This document shows, piece after piece, positions 32,460 through 40,842 of a stretch of DNA of 64,000 bases. Made by a program: the position numbers and the translations under genes. Position 1 is the stretch's first letter; the number at the start of each line of letters is the position of its first letter. Location: assembly GCA_964635875.1 (NCBI GenBank), contig CAZWRK010000005.1, positions 1 to 64,000 of the forward strand. Direction: 5' to 3'. The stretch comes from CAZWRK01 sp964635875 (GTDB lineage Bacteria; Pseudomonadota; Gammaproteobacteria; Burkholderiales; Aquaspirillaceae). Under the pieces are notes generated by a model. It was not told the origin of the DNA and did no database searches. It saw only the letters and a program-made list of their open reading frames with translations.

Positions 32460-33535
32460 GGTGTCGTTTTCGCGGTGGGTTCAGTCGGCAGCGAGAATAG
32501 CGCGCTGGGCGGTTGGATCCAATGGGCGCGCGCTCGAAAAGTCGAGTCTACATAGACCTGTCCGCGCTGATCAATCAGTAAAACACCCTCTAAATCAAAC
32601 ACCTTGGCGTAGTGTGCCGCTTTTTGAATGCCCGCAAAATAAATCGGCTTGCTGGCCACATCCGACCGCAATCCCGCTTGTTTTCCCGAAACCAGCACCG
32701 TGACCGCCTGCAAAATACAATCGCTGCGACCGTTACGCGGGTCGATTAAATGGCAATGGCGCTGCCCATTCAGCTCGAAATAGCGCTGATAGTCGCCGGA
32801 TGTACCGATTGCTTCGCCATCTTTCAATTCGAGGCTTAACAAGGCACCGGCTTGGCGCGGGTGCTGCAAACCAACCCGCCACGCTTGCCCATTTTTGTCG
32901 CCTAACGCCAGCACATTGCCGCCAATATTGATCAAGGCATGGCGAACACCCTGCGCGCGCAATTGTGCGGCGATCCGATCCAAAGCCCAACCTTTCGCGA
33001 GTCCGCCTAAATCAATCGCTACGGCGGGATTTCGACTGCTGACGGCTCCGGCCTGCTCGGGCAAAGTCAGGTCGTCGGTGGTGGGGCGGTGCGCTAGCCA
33101 TGCCGCAATTTCGGTGGGGTCGGGTTGAATGGGTGCAAAAGTATCGGAATGGAAGCCCCACAGCGCGACCAGTTGCCCTAAAGCCGGATTAAACAATTGA
33201 TCCGATTGGCGGGCGGTGGTTTGGGCGAGCCGCAATAAACCGACGATCTCCGCGTCCATTGTCGCCGCTTGCCCTGCCGCCAAAGCCCGATTTAAGCGTA
33301 CTAATTCGCTACCGGCTTGCCACGGATGTAGCTTGTTGTGCAGGCGGTCTAAATCCTTGAGCGCGGCGGCAATCATGGTTTTGGCGCGCGCCTGATCGAC
33401 CCCTGCAATCGCGATTTCGACCCGCGTCCCGAACACATAGCTTTCTTGGCGGGTGAGGTTTTCATCGGGATCGCCACTGCAGGCGGTCAACAGCAGCAGG
33501 CTACATAGGATGCCGATTAAGCCGAGGCGGCGCAT
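32456..33535 (-). CDS. apbE: FAD:protein FMN transferase ApbE, lipoprotein
   Basis: Protein of 359 residues with a lipoprotein signal (lipobox LLTAC, Cys near residue 19). The ApbE family transfers FMN to threonine of periplasmic flavoproteins such as Na+-NQR and RNF subunits. Visible family features are GTRVEIAIAG near the N-terminus, the flavin/Mg region DLGGLAKGWALDRIAAQL (about 172-190), NIGGNVLALG, and the DPRNG motif. It overlaps the end of gshB by 19 bases and the start of dgkA by 4 bases. No flavoprotein client is encoded in this window. Confidence 0.93.
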   Translation of the reverse strand: MRRLGLIGILCSLLLLTACSGDPDENLTRQESYVFGTRVEIAIAGVDQARAKTMIAAALKDLDRLHNKLHPWQAGSELVRLNRALAAGQAATMDAEIVGLLRLAQTTARQSDQLFNPALGQLVALWGFHSDTFAPIQPDPTEIAAWLAHRPTTDDLTLPEQAGAVSSRNPAVAIDLGGLAKGWALDRIAAQLRAQGVRHALINIGGNVLALGDKNGQAWRVGLQHPRQAGALLSLELKDGEAIGTSGDYQRYFELNGQRHCHLIDPRNGRSDCILQAVTVLVSGKQAGLRSDVASKPIYFAGIQKAAHYAKVFDLEGVLLIDQRGQVYVDSTFRARAHWIQPPSALFSLPTEPTAKTTP

Positions 33536-34467
33536 GCGCGTTCTACGGCATCAATCATCAGTGCGGCGACATTCAGGCCGGTCTGATCCATGATTTCACG
33601 GAAGCAAGTCGGGCTGGTGACATTGATTTCGGTCAGGCGGTCGCCGATCACATCCAGCCCCACCAAGACCAGCCCGCGTGCGCGCAGGATTGGGCCAAGT
33701 GCTTCGGCAATTTGACGATCCGAGGCGCTCAAGGGGCGCGCTTCGCCACGGCCACCGGCGGCCAAATTGCCACGGGTTTCCCCTGCTTGTGGGATGCGGG
33801 CAAGGCAGTAATCGACCGGTTGTCCATCAATCAACAAAACCCGTTTGTCGCCGTCGGTAATCGCCGGAATATAGGCTTGCGCCATGATGGTGCGGTGCTC
33901 ATGCTGGGTCATGGTTTCGAGAATCACCGACAAATTCGGGTCGTCTTGGCGCACCCGAAAAATACTGTCGCCGCCCATGCTGTCGAGCGGCTTTAGGATG
34001 ATGTCACCGTGCTCGCTGAGAAATTGGCGGAGGGCGTCGTGGCGGCTGGTCACGAGGGTCGGCGCGGTCCATTCGGGAAACTCGAGAATGGCGAGTTTTT
34101 CGTTGTGGTCGCGCAAGGCTTGGCCGCGATTGATCACACACGCGCCTTGTTGCTCGGCTTGGGTCAGCAAGTGGGTCGCGTAGAGATATTCAGCATCAAA
34201 AGGCGGATCTTTGCGCATCAGCACTGCGTCGAATTCATGCAGCGGGTACGGTTGGGCATCGCTGGCGCGGTACCACACATCGGCTTCGCCGGTGAGGGTG
34301 ATTTCGCGGGCGTGGCCGATGATGGTGCCGTGCGAGGCAGCGAGGTCGGCGCTGGTCATGGCGTAGAGGGTATGACCACGGGCGGCGGCCTCTTGCATCA
34401 TCGCAAAGGTGCTGTCTTTGTAGATTTTGAAGCCGTCGAGAGGGTCGGCAATAAAGGCAATTCGCAT
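33517..34467 (-). CDS. gshB: Glutathione synthetase GshB
   Basis: ATP-grasp ligase of 316 residues joining glycine to gamma-glutamylcysteine. Family marks include MRIAFIADPLDGFKIYKDST at the start, the ATP-binding lysine region ILKPLDSMGGDSIFRV (about 152-167), GDKRVLLIDG and the metal-binding EINVTSPTCFREI near the end. The ATG at 34465-34467 gives the conserved start. An intrinsic terminator-like hairpin ends about 17 bases upstream, between gshA and gshB, so read-through from gshA may be limiting. Confidence 0.96.
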   Translation of the reverse strand: MRIAFIADPLDGFKIYKDSTFAMMQEAAARGHTLYAMTSADLAASHGTIIGHAREITLTGEADVWYRASDAQPYPLHEFDAVLMRKDPPFDAEYLYATHLLTQAEQQGACVINRGQALRDHNEKLAILEFPEWTAPTLVTSRHDALRQFLSEHGDIILKPLDSMGGDSIFRVRQDDPNLSVILETMTQHEHRTIMAQAYIPAITDGDKRVLLIDGQPVDYCLARIPQAGETRGNLAAGGRGEARPLSASDRQIAEALGPILRARGLVLVGLDVIGDRLTEINVTSPTCFREIMDQTGLNVAALMIDAVERACAASA

Positions 34468-34483
34468 CTGCAGATTCCAAAGC

Positions 34484-34508
34484 AAAACGCCACCTTACCG
34501 GTGGCGTT
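34484..34508 (-). terminator. Terminator or attenuator between gshA and gshB
   Basis: A 9-bp perfect stem (34486-34494 with 34500-34508) has a 5-base loop. On the minus strand it is followed by TTTTGC. It stands 7 bases after the gshA stop and about 17 bases before the gshB start. Confidence 0.65.
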
Positions 34509-34515
34509 GGGGGGC

Positions 34516-35787
34516 TTAGAGGGTGGTTTCGAGTTCGAGCGAGGCCGCCAGCAGCGCCAAGCGTGCTACCACGCTGTAGGCGTACAGGCGATTGGTCGAG
34601 GCTTCGGGGCCGGATTTCATGTCTGGCAAACACGCGCCTTCGAAGCTCATCGGCGAGAAATGCATCCCCGGTGCGTTGAGGTTTTCGTCGATGCCGCGAT
34701 CGGTGTGGACACGATAGAACCCGCCCACGACAAAGCGATCCATCATATAAATCACCGGCTCAGCAACGGCTTCGTTGACGGTCTCAAAGGTGTAGACGCC
34801 TTCTTGAATAATGACTTCGCTGACTTGTTGACCTTCTTTAATGACCGCCATTTTGTTGCGTTGTTTGCGGTTGAGACCGATCACTTCTTCCGGCGTTTTG
34901 ACCGACATAATGCCCATGCCGTAGGTGCCTGCATCGGCTTTGACAATCACAAATGGCGGCGATTGGATCTCGTATTCGCGGTATTTTTCGCGAATTTTTG
35001 CCAGCAAATCGCTGACGGAATCTGCTAATTCTTGCTCGCCTTGGCGCTCGTGGAAGTTGAGTTCGGAGCAGCCATTAAACAGCGGATTGATAAACCACGG
35101 ATCGAGGCCGAGCAGCGCGCCAAATTCGTCGGCGACTTGGTTGTAGGCGGCAAAGTGGTGCGATTTGCGCCGCACCGCCCAACCTGCATTCAGAGGCGGC
35201 AGCAGAGTTTGGTCGATGTTTTCCAAAATCGCCGGAATGCCTGCCGACAAGTCGTTGTTGAGCAGCACCACGCAAGGATTAAAGCCATCGGCGAGGGTGA
35301 TGCGGCGCTCGTGGCGTACCAGAGGTTCGACCACGAGTGTATCGCCATTGCCACAGTCGAGTGTCGTTGGCGCGGTGATCTCGGGGTTGAGCGAGCCGAG
35401 TCGAACTTCGAGACCCGCTTGTTCCATGATGCTGCACAAGGCGGCGACGTTTTGCAGATAGAAGGTGTTGCGGGTGTGATTTTCGGGGATCAGTAATACG
35501 CTTTTTGCTTGCGGGCAGACTTTGTCAATCGCGCTCATGGTGGCTTGCACCGCGAGCGGGCGGGTATCGGTGCCCAAATTATTAAAGCCGCCCGGGAATA
35601 GATTCATATCGACCGGTGCCAGTTTAAAGCCACTGTTACGCAAATCGACCGAGCCATAAAACGGCGCAGCATGTTCGGTCCACTGGCTTCGGAACCAATG
35701 CTCGATCTGGTGGTGGTCGGCCAAAATACGGCGTTCAAGTTCGAGTAGTGGGCCGGTTTGGGCCGTGGCAAGTGACGGGATGGGCAT
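34516..35787 (-). CDS. gshA: Glutamate-cysteine ligase, proteobacterial short type
   Basis: Protein of 423 residues catalysing the first step of glutathione synthesis. It belongs to the family found in betaproteobacteria and acidithiobacilli (TIGR02049-like), which is unrelated in length to the E. coli enzyme. Recognisable stretches are SVDLRNSGFKLAPVDMNLFPGGFNNL near residues 46-71, PPFVIVKADAGTYGMGI near 275-291, and a C-terminal GPEASTNRLYAY segment. AAGGGGAA precedes the ATG. The gene is separated from gshB by a hairpin and has a palindromic repeat region 120-170 bases upstream. Confidence 0.93.
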   Translation of the reverse strand: MPIPSLATAQTGPLLELERRILADHHQIEHWFRSQWTEHAAPFYGSVDLRNSGFKLAPVDMNLFPGGFNNLGTDTRPLAVQATMSAIDKVCPQAKSVLLIPENHTRNTFYLQNVAALCSIMEQAGLEVRLGSLNPEITAPTTLDCGNGDTLVVEPLVRHERRITLADGFNPCVVLLNNDLSAGIPAILENIDQTLLPPLNAGWAVRRKSHHFAAYNQVADEFGALLGLDPWFINPLFNGCSELNFHERQGEQELADSVSDLLAKIREKYREYEIQSPPFVIVKADAGTYGMGIMSVKTPEEVIGLNRKQRNKMAVIKEGQQVSEVIIQEGVYTFETVNEAVAEPVIYMMDRFVVGGFYRVHTDRGIDENLNAPGMHFSPMSFEGACLPDMKSGPEASTNRLYAYSVVARLALLAASLELETTL

Positions 35788-35908
35788 GAATTCCCCTTAA
35801 ATGGGCGATAAGTACTAAATAGCGTCAATGGCGTCTATGGCCTGAATTTTCAAGATGAGACGCGGAGGATGCGCACGAAACGGCGGGGCCGATGTCGTGC
35901 CGCTTTGT

Positions 35909-35957
35909 CAATTGATAGACCGGCCTTGCGTGTGCAATAGACCGGTCGGACTAATTG
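35909..35957. promoter_or_regulatory. Paired repeats and palindrome upstream of gshA, candidate operator
   Basis: ATAGACCGG occurs twice as a direct repeat. The second copy is part of a near-palindrome (35935-35957) of the form CAAT-AG-n-CCG-nn-CGG-n-CT-AATTG. It sits in the 193-base region between the PfkB-kinase stop and gshA, upstream of gshA. It has no T tract, so it is not an obvious terminator; the regulator is unknown. Confidence 0.35.
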
Positions 35958-35980
35958 AATATGGGGCTAGATTGTGCGAG

Positions 35981-36931
35981 TCATGCGCCTTCTGTGCAAG
36001 GCCAAGCGTGGCCGAAAGCCTGTTCGAAGCGGGTGCGCAGCATCGGCCAATCCAAATAATGATTTTGCCCGCCGCGGCTGGCGACTTTAATCGCGCCTAA
36101 TAATGAGGCAAGACGGCCGGTGGTCGTCCAGTCCAATTGATGTTTGATGCCGTAGAGTAGGCCCGCTCGATAGGCGTCGCCGCAGCCGGTGGGGTCAACG
36201 GCGTCGGGAACGGTCACCGCTTCAATCGGGTACTGTTGGTCGGTGGTGTAAATGGTGGAACCGTGTGCGCCAGCAGTGACAATCATGGCTTGAACCCGCT
36301 GGGCAATGCGCTCTGGAGAAAGGCCGGTGCGCTCTCGGAGGAGTTCAGCTTCGTAGGCATTGACGGCGATATAGTCGGCCATTTCGATCAAATCGAGCAG
36401 CTCATCGCGGGAAAAGAGTGGAAGTTCTTGGCCGGGGTCGAAGATAAAAGGAATCCCTGCCGCGGCCAATTCGCGCGACTGTTGTAAATTGGCCTCGTAA
36501 CCGGTCGGCGCGACAATGGCGAGGTCAACGCCTTGGCTTTCGCCTGCGTGATTGAGGGTCGCAAACTGCATTGCACCGGGGTGAAATGCGGTGATCTGGT
36601 TGTTGTCGCGATCGGAGGTAATAAAGCATTGCGCGGTGTAGTGGCCGGCTATAGTACGAATGCCTTCGGTGCGAATGCCATGGCGCGTGAGGTGATGGTG
36701 ATAAGGTTCGAAATCTTCTCCCGCTGTGGCCAAAATCAAAGGGTCATCGCCGAGCTGTTTGAGTGTGTAGGCAATATTGCCTGCACAGCCACCAAACTCT
36801 TTGCGGAGCTGCGGCACCATAAAACAGACCGAGAGTCGTTCGAGTTGGTCGGGCAAAATATGCTTATGAAACGAATCTTGAAAGGTGAGCAAGGTGTCGT
36901 AGGCTAAGGAACCACAGATCAGTGTTGGCAT
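35981..36931 (-). CDS. PfkB/ribokinase-family sugar or nucleoside kinase
   Basis: Protein of 316 residues. It has the N-terminal ICGSLAYDTLL, the FGGCAGNIAYTLKQLG substrate region (about 50-65) and the C-terminal anion-hole/catalytic-base motif DAVDPTGCGDAYRAG near 245-260. Relatives in betaproteobacteria are often annotated as adenosine kinase, but substrate specificity cannot be read safely from sequence. The ATG at 36929-36931 gives the usual MPTLICGSLAYD start; a reading from 37057 would add 42 unlikely residues. It is transcribed in the same direction as gshA, with 193 bases between them. Confidence 0.87.
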   Translation of the reverse strand: MPTLICGSLAYDTLLTFQDSFHKHILPDQLERLSVCFMVPQLRKEFGGCAGNIAYTLKQLGDDPLILATAGEDFEPYHHHLTRHGIRTEGIRTIAGHYTAQCFITSDRDNNQITAFHPGAMQFATLNHAGESQGVDLAIVAPTGYEANLQQSRELAAAGIPFIFDPGQELPLFSRDELLDLIEMADYIAVNAYEAELLRERTGLSPERIAQRVQAMIVTAGAHGSTIYTTDQQYPIEAVTVPDAVDPTGCGDAYRAGLLYGIKHQLDWTTTGRLASLLGAIKVASRGGQNHYLDWPMLRTRFEQAFGHAWPCTEGA

Positions 36932-37195
36932 AAAAACAACGCTTTGAAGATGAAGGGGATAGGCGATGATTCTATCATTCCGAAAGGGGGACTCTGAGGC
37001 AGATCGTTGGGGATTCTCCGATGCGCGTTTTGAGCGGATGCCATAGATTTGACACAATTATTTGCCATAGATCGACGTAATTTAAGGTATATTCGCGGAC
37101 ATTCGACTTGCTGCTCAATCATCGTTATGCCGATGAGTTTCGCTAAAGCGGGTTTATCCAGAACACAAAATCGATAAAGAAATTACGAATACGCC

Positions 37196-37996
37196 ATGAC
37201 ACGTTTCTTGCACGTTCTTCCTTCTTTCGCCTTGATGGCACTACTGGCTGCTCCAGTCGTCGCCGCCCCGACGGCAGCGGTCGATGAAACCTCGGTCGAT
37301 ATGAGTGTTTCTGACTCGCCAGACATGCCGCTAGCCGACCCGACGACCGATGACGAAAGCCTGTTGGCTTTTGATCCGCAGCAGGACTCTTTCGGTGTGA
37401 TGAAAGATTTCCAAAGCCTGACCGAAAAGGGCGAGCTGGTTGAATTGCGCAAGGCATTTAGCGGAGCATACGGCACAGGTTTGTATTTTCACCCTGCCAC
37501 GCTGGATTACTACATTGCGACTTTCCACGGCAATGAATACTGGCGCACGGTGAAGGCACGCTCTGAGAAAAAAGCGCTTGAAGCCTTCGATGCGTTATCA
37601 CGTCAAACCTCGATGCTGTCTGAAGCTGAAGCCACCCGCGTCAAACTGTTGGCCAGCCGCAACTTTGCGCAAAAGCAAGTAGCGTTGTATGCCGAGAGAA
37701 GCCGCGCTTATCAGCTCGATCAGGCCCGCCAACGTGAGCTGTTGCGCCGTGATCTTGAGCGCCAACAAAAAATTCGCGAAGAAATTGTTTCGATCGATAC
37801 CGAGCGCCGCCAAGTTCGCGCCGAGCTGGAAAAATTGCGCATGATGGTTCGCGCATTAGAAGCGCAATCCAACGATCTTAAATTGATGGTGCCGATGCCG
37901 ATTGAAGAAGCCAGCACCGTAAACAGCATTAAGCCGATGGCACCGATCAAGCCGATTCCTCCTGCACCGCTGTACCGTAAGCATCGTCGCCGCTAA
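37196..37996 (+). CDS. Exported coiled-coil protein, DUF2968-like
   Basis: Protein of 266 residues with a signal peptide (MTRFLHVLPSFALMALLAAPVVAA). An acidic low-complexity stretch (about 27-60) is followed by a small folded part (FSGAYGTGLYFHPATLDYYIATFHGNEYWRTVK) and a long Arg/Glu/Gln-rich coiled coil (about 120-230). The tail is Pro-rich and basic, ending RKHRRR. The middle and coiled-coil regions resemble the DUF2968 family of betaproteobacterial periplasmic proteins; the function is unknown. The start is supported by the signal peptide. An intrinsic terminator follows, so it is probably monocistronic. Confidence 0.75.
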   Translation: MTRFLHVLPSFALMALLAAPVVAAPTAAVDETSVDMSVSDSPDMPLADPTTDDESLLAFDPQQDSFGVMKDFQSLTEKGELVELRKAFSGAYGTGLYFHPATLDYYIATFHGNEYWRTVKARSEKKALEAFDALSRQTSMLSEAEATRVKLLASRNFAQKQVALYAERSRAYQLDQARQRELLRRDLERQQKIREEIVSIDTERRQVRAELEKLRMMVRALEAQSNDLKLMVPMPIEEASTVNSIKPMAPIKPIPPAPLYRKHRRR

Positions 37997-38017
37997 TCGC
38001 GCACACGATACGAATAC

Positions 38018-38052
38018 ATCCCCTTTGCCGGAGACGGTCGAGGGGATTTTTA
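38018..38052 (+). terminator. Intrinsic terminator after the DUF2968-like gene
   Basis: ATCCCC and GGGGAT form the stem around a 17-18 base loop and are followed by TTTTTAT. It begins about 20 bases after the stop codon. Confidence 0.75.
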
Positions 38053-38125
38053 TTGGCGGGTTGGAAAGTGCGCCGTGTGCCCACATCCTGACCCCTATCT
38101 GTTGTCCTCTTTCAAGGAGCATGCC

Positions 38126-38608
38126 ATGTGGCGGATGTCTTTTCGGGCGATGATCGCCAGTGTGCTGTTGATGGTCAGTGGCGTGGTGTCGGCGGGCGCG
38201 CTGGATCAGGTCGCCTACCCCGATGTGAATGGTAAGGTGCATCGCCTGAGCGAATGGCAAGGCAAGGTGCTGGTGGTGAATTTTTGGGCGACATGGTGTG
38301 CGCCTTGCCGCGACGAAATGCCGATGCTCAACACCCTCTCGCAGCGTTTTGGGCCGCGTGGGGTCGCGATTGTGGGCGTGGCGATTGACCAGCGTATTCC
38401 AGTGAATAACTTTGCCCGCCAATTTTCGATTACCTATCCCCTGCTCGTGGCCGATAGCGCGGGCATGGACTGGATGCGGGCTTTGGGTAATCGTGTCGGC
38501 GGCTTGCCGTTTACGGTGATTTTTGATCGCAGCGGCAAGCCGGTCGCGCGGTTAACTGGTCGTTTAAACGAAGAACAGATTGTCGCCGCGATTCAAGCCC
38601 AGCTTTAA
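38126..38608 (+). CDS. TlpA/ResA-type periplasmic thioredoxin-like protein
   Basis: Protein of 160 residues. A signal peptide (SFRAMIASVLLMVSGVVSAGA) is followed by a thioredoxin fold of the TlpA/AhpC type, with VVNFWATWCAPCRDEMPML carrying the WCAPC redox centre near residues 54-58 and the cis-Pro in GGLPFTVIFD. AAGGAG lies 6 bases before this ATG. Its likely job is to reduce disulfides in the periplasm, for example in apocytochromes; the cytochrome c maturation genes of this window are 33 kb away, so a link is speculative. Its stop overlaps the convergent ruvB stop. Confidence 0.9.
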   Translation: MWRMSFRAMIASVLLMVSGVVSAGALDQVAYPDVNGKVHRLSEWQGKVLVVNFWATWCAPCRDEMPMLNTLSQRFGPRGVAIVGVAIDQRIPVNNFARQFSITYPLLVADSAGMDWMRALGNRVGGLPFTVIFDRSGKPVARLTGRLNEEQIVAAIQAQL

Positions 38609-39642
38609 GCGCGTTCGCGTACAGGCAACCCGAAATGCACATAGCTGCTTGCGGTTGCCATTCGCCCCCGTGGGGTGCGCTGCAAGTAGCCCTGTTGAAT
38701 CAGATACGGCTCAATCACATCCTCAATCGTGTCGCTCGATTCGCCAATCGCGGCGGCGACATTATCCAAGCCCACCGGCCCACCATCGAACTTATCCACA
38801 ATCGCCATCAGCAACTTGCGATCCATCACATCCAAACCGGCGCTATCCACATCCAACATCGACAGCGCAGCATCGGCGACCTCGGTGCTGACTTGTCCAT
38901 TGGCCTTCACCTCGGCAAAGTCGCGGACGCGGCGCAGCAGACGGTTGGCAATGCGTGGCGTGCCGCGCGCACGACGGGCGATTTCGAACGCGCCATCTTC
39001 GGTGATGTCGACTTCGAGCAAACCCGCTGAGCGGCTGACAATTCGGCATAGCTCTTGCGGGCTGTAAAACTCCAAGCGGCTGACAATCCCAAAGCGGTCA
39101 CGCAGTGGATTCGTCAGCATCCCCGCGCGGGTCGTCGCGCCGACTAACGTAAACGGCGGCAAGTCGATTTTGACCGAGCGGGCGGCAGGGCCTTCGCCGA
39201 TCATAATGTCGATCTGATAATCCTCCAGCGCCGGATACAAAATCTCTTCGACCACGGGGCTGAGGCGATGAATCTCGTCGATAAACAGCACATCGTGTGG
39301 TTCCAAGTTGGTCAGCAGCGCCGCTAAATCCCCTGCCCGTTCCAAAACCGGCCCCGAGGTTTGGCGCAGGCTAACACCCATTTCGCGGGCAATAATGTGC
39401 GCCAAAGTAGTTTTGCCAAGGCCAGGCGGCCCAAACAGCAGCACATGATCTAATGCTTCCCCACGACGTTTGGCCGCTTCAATAAAAATTTCGAGCTGAC
39501 CGCGGGCTTTTTCTTGGCCGACATAGTCATCCAGAAGTTTTGGCCGAAGCGCGCGTTCGAGCGCTTCTTCTTGTGTGGAGAGTTTTTGTTGGGTGACTAA
39601 GCGGGGTGCTTGTCCGCCAGAGAGCGCATCGGTTTCAATCAT
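38605..39642 (-). CDS. ruvB: Holliday junction branch-migration helicase RuvB
   Basis: AAA+ motor of 345 residues. Walker A is GPPGLGKTT at 71-79, Walker B is LFIDEIHRL near 118-126, and sensor regions include GATTRAGML. A C-terminal winged helix (RTPRGRMATASSYVHFGL) completes it. The ATG at 39640-39642 overlaps the stop of the PAP2 phosphatase gene by 4 bases, so translation is coupled to it. In most bacteria ruvB directly follows ruvA; here a phosphatase gene lies between. Confidence 0.97.
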   Translation of the reverse strand: MIETDALSGGQAPRLVTQQKLSTQEEALERALRPKLLDDYVGQEKARGQLEIFIEAAKRRGEALDHVLLFGPPGLGKTTLAHIIAREMGVSLRQTSGPVLERAGDLAALLTNLEPHDVLFIDEIHRLSPVVEEILYPALEDYQIDIMIGEGPAARSVKIDLPPFTLVGATTRAGMLTNPLRDRFGIVSRLEFYSPQELCRIVSRSAGLLEVDITEDGAFEIARRARGTPRIANRLLRRVRDFAEVKANGQVSTEVADAALSMLDVDSAGLDVMDRKLLMAIVDKFDGGPVGLDNVAAAIGESSDTIEDVIEPYLIQQGYLQRTPRGRMATASSYVHFGLPVRERA

Positions 39643-40235
39643 GATCGTCCTACAAAAAGAGTCGGGGGCATGGGGCGGTGGCACAAACCCAGCCAAATCA
39701 AGCCCAAAGTGATACCGCCTACCACGTCGCTCGGATAGTGCACCCCCAGCGCCACACGGCTAAAAGCGGCGAGCACAATCGCAAGTGCAGCGAGCATATA
39801 GGTGAGCTGTGGTTTGCGCGGTGCGCCATATAGCGCGATACAGCCAATCACGAGGGTGAGCGACATCGCATGACCGCTCGGAAACGCGCTGCCGTGGGTT
39901 TCAACCCAGTGCATCAGCGCAGGGCGCGGTCGATCCATCATGACTTTAAATAGCCCAACTGACGCCCATCCACCCGCGAGAGCGATCACGCCCGCCCAGC
40001 GTTTCCAGCGCCAGCCAATCAGCAGCATCAATGCTGCACTTCCGAGCAAACGCCCTGCCCAATCCATGGCATACGAAAACTGCAGATAGATGCGCCCGAA
40101 GGCGGTGGGTTGCAGCCATTGCCATGCGGCTTGAATCGGGGCATCGCATAACGGGGCGTCCCCGTGCGAAATTCGCCACGCCAAGCCCGCTAACACCAGT
40201 ATCCCCAGAACAATGCCGCTTAAACGCCAACGCAT
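39639..40235 (-). CDS. PAP2-superfamily membrane phosphatase
   Basis: Integral membrane protein of 198 residues with about five to six hydrophobic helices. The three acid-phosphatase motifs are intact: KVMMDRPRP (near 97-105), PSGH (near 118-121) and SRVALGVHYPSDVVGG (near 158-173). Enzymes of this class remove phosphate from lipid phosphates such as undecaprenyl pyrophosphate or phosphatidic acid, outside or within the membrane; the substrate here is not determined. It is placed between ruvA (1-base gap) and ruvB (4-base overlap), an unusual position for a lipid enzyme. Confidence 0.9.
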   Translation of the reverse strand: MRWRLSGIVLGILVLAGLAWRISHGDAPLCDAPIQAAWQWLQPTAFGRIYLQFSYAMDWAGRLLGSAALMLLIGWRWKRWAGVIALAGGWASVGLFKVMMDRPRPALMHWVETHGSAFPSGHAMSLTLVIGCIALYGAPRKPQLTYMLAALAIVLAAFSRVALGVHYPSDVVGGITLGLIWLGLCHRPMPPTLFVGRS

Positions 40236-40236
40236 A

Positions 40237-40830
40237 TTAAGCCTTTGCTAGAGATTTTAAGGCGGCACGAATGCCCTCACTGACGCTGATTGCGGCAGGC
40301 AAATGCTTCATCGCGCCTTGCGCTTCTTTGTCGTTGTAACCCAGCGCCAGCAGCGCATTCAGAATGTCGTCGCGTTCGTCGGGGGTGGCGGTAAAAGCCA
40401 AGCCGCCAGGGGTGCTGACGGCCGAAGCGGTTCCGAGTTTGCCGCGCAGCTCAAGCACAAGGCGCTCGGCGGTTTTTTTGCCAATGCCGGGGATGGTCGA
40501 CAAGCGTTTAATGTCTTCGCTGGCAATGGCGAGCGCCAGCTCATCGGCGTTCATACCCGACAGAATCGCAAGGGCGATTTTGGCCCCAATCCCCGAGACC
40601 TTAATCAGCTGGCGGAAGGTTTCGCGCTCATGTTTGTTGGCAAAGCCGTATAACAATTGCGCATCTTCACGCACCACTAAATGCGTACACAGCACGCAAG
40701 GTTCGCCCAGCGCGGGCAGTTGGTAAAACGTGCTCATCGGCACATCGACTTCGTAGCCGACGCCCTGCACATCAATCACCACTTGCGGCGGTTGTTTTTC
40801 AATCAGCTGGCCGCTGAGTCGTCCGATCAT
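40237..40830 (-). CDS. ruvA: Holliday junction DNA-binding protein RuvA
   Basis: Protein of 197 residues. It starts MIGRLSGQLIEKQPPQVVIDVQGVGYEVDVP, the OB-fold domain. Two helix-hairpin-helix motifs follow (LIKVSGIGAKIALAILSG and STIPGIGKKTAERLVLEL, about 73-130), and then a flexible linker and C-terminal RuvB-binding helices (about 150-197). It targets RuvB to four-way junctions. It is preceded by the prenyltransferase gene (12-base gap) and followed by the PAP2 gene. Confidence 0.97.
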   Translation of the reverse strand: MIGRLSGQLIEKQPPQVVIDVQGVGYEVDVPMSTFYQLPALGEPCVLCTHLVVREDAQLLYGFANKHERETFRQLIKVSGIGAKIALAILSGMNADELALAIASEDIKRLSTIPGIGKKTAERLVLELRGKLGTASAVSTPGGLAFTATPDERDDILNALLALGYNDKEAQGAMKHLPAAISVSEGIRAALKSLAKA

Positions 40831-40842
40831 GATTTTTCCTGA

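Noticed and set aside
34009..35028. A 339-codon plus-strand frame opposite gshB and gshA.
   Set aside because: It is antisense to two well-supported genes, crosses both, and has no recognisable domain.
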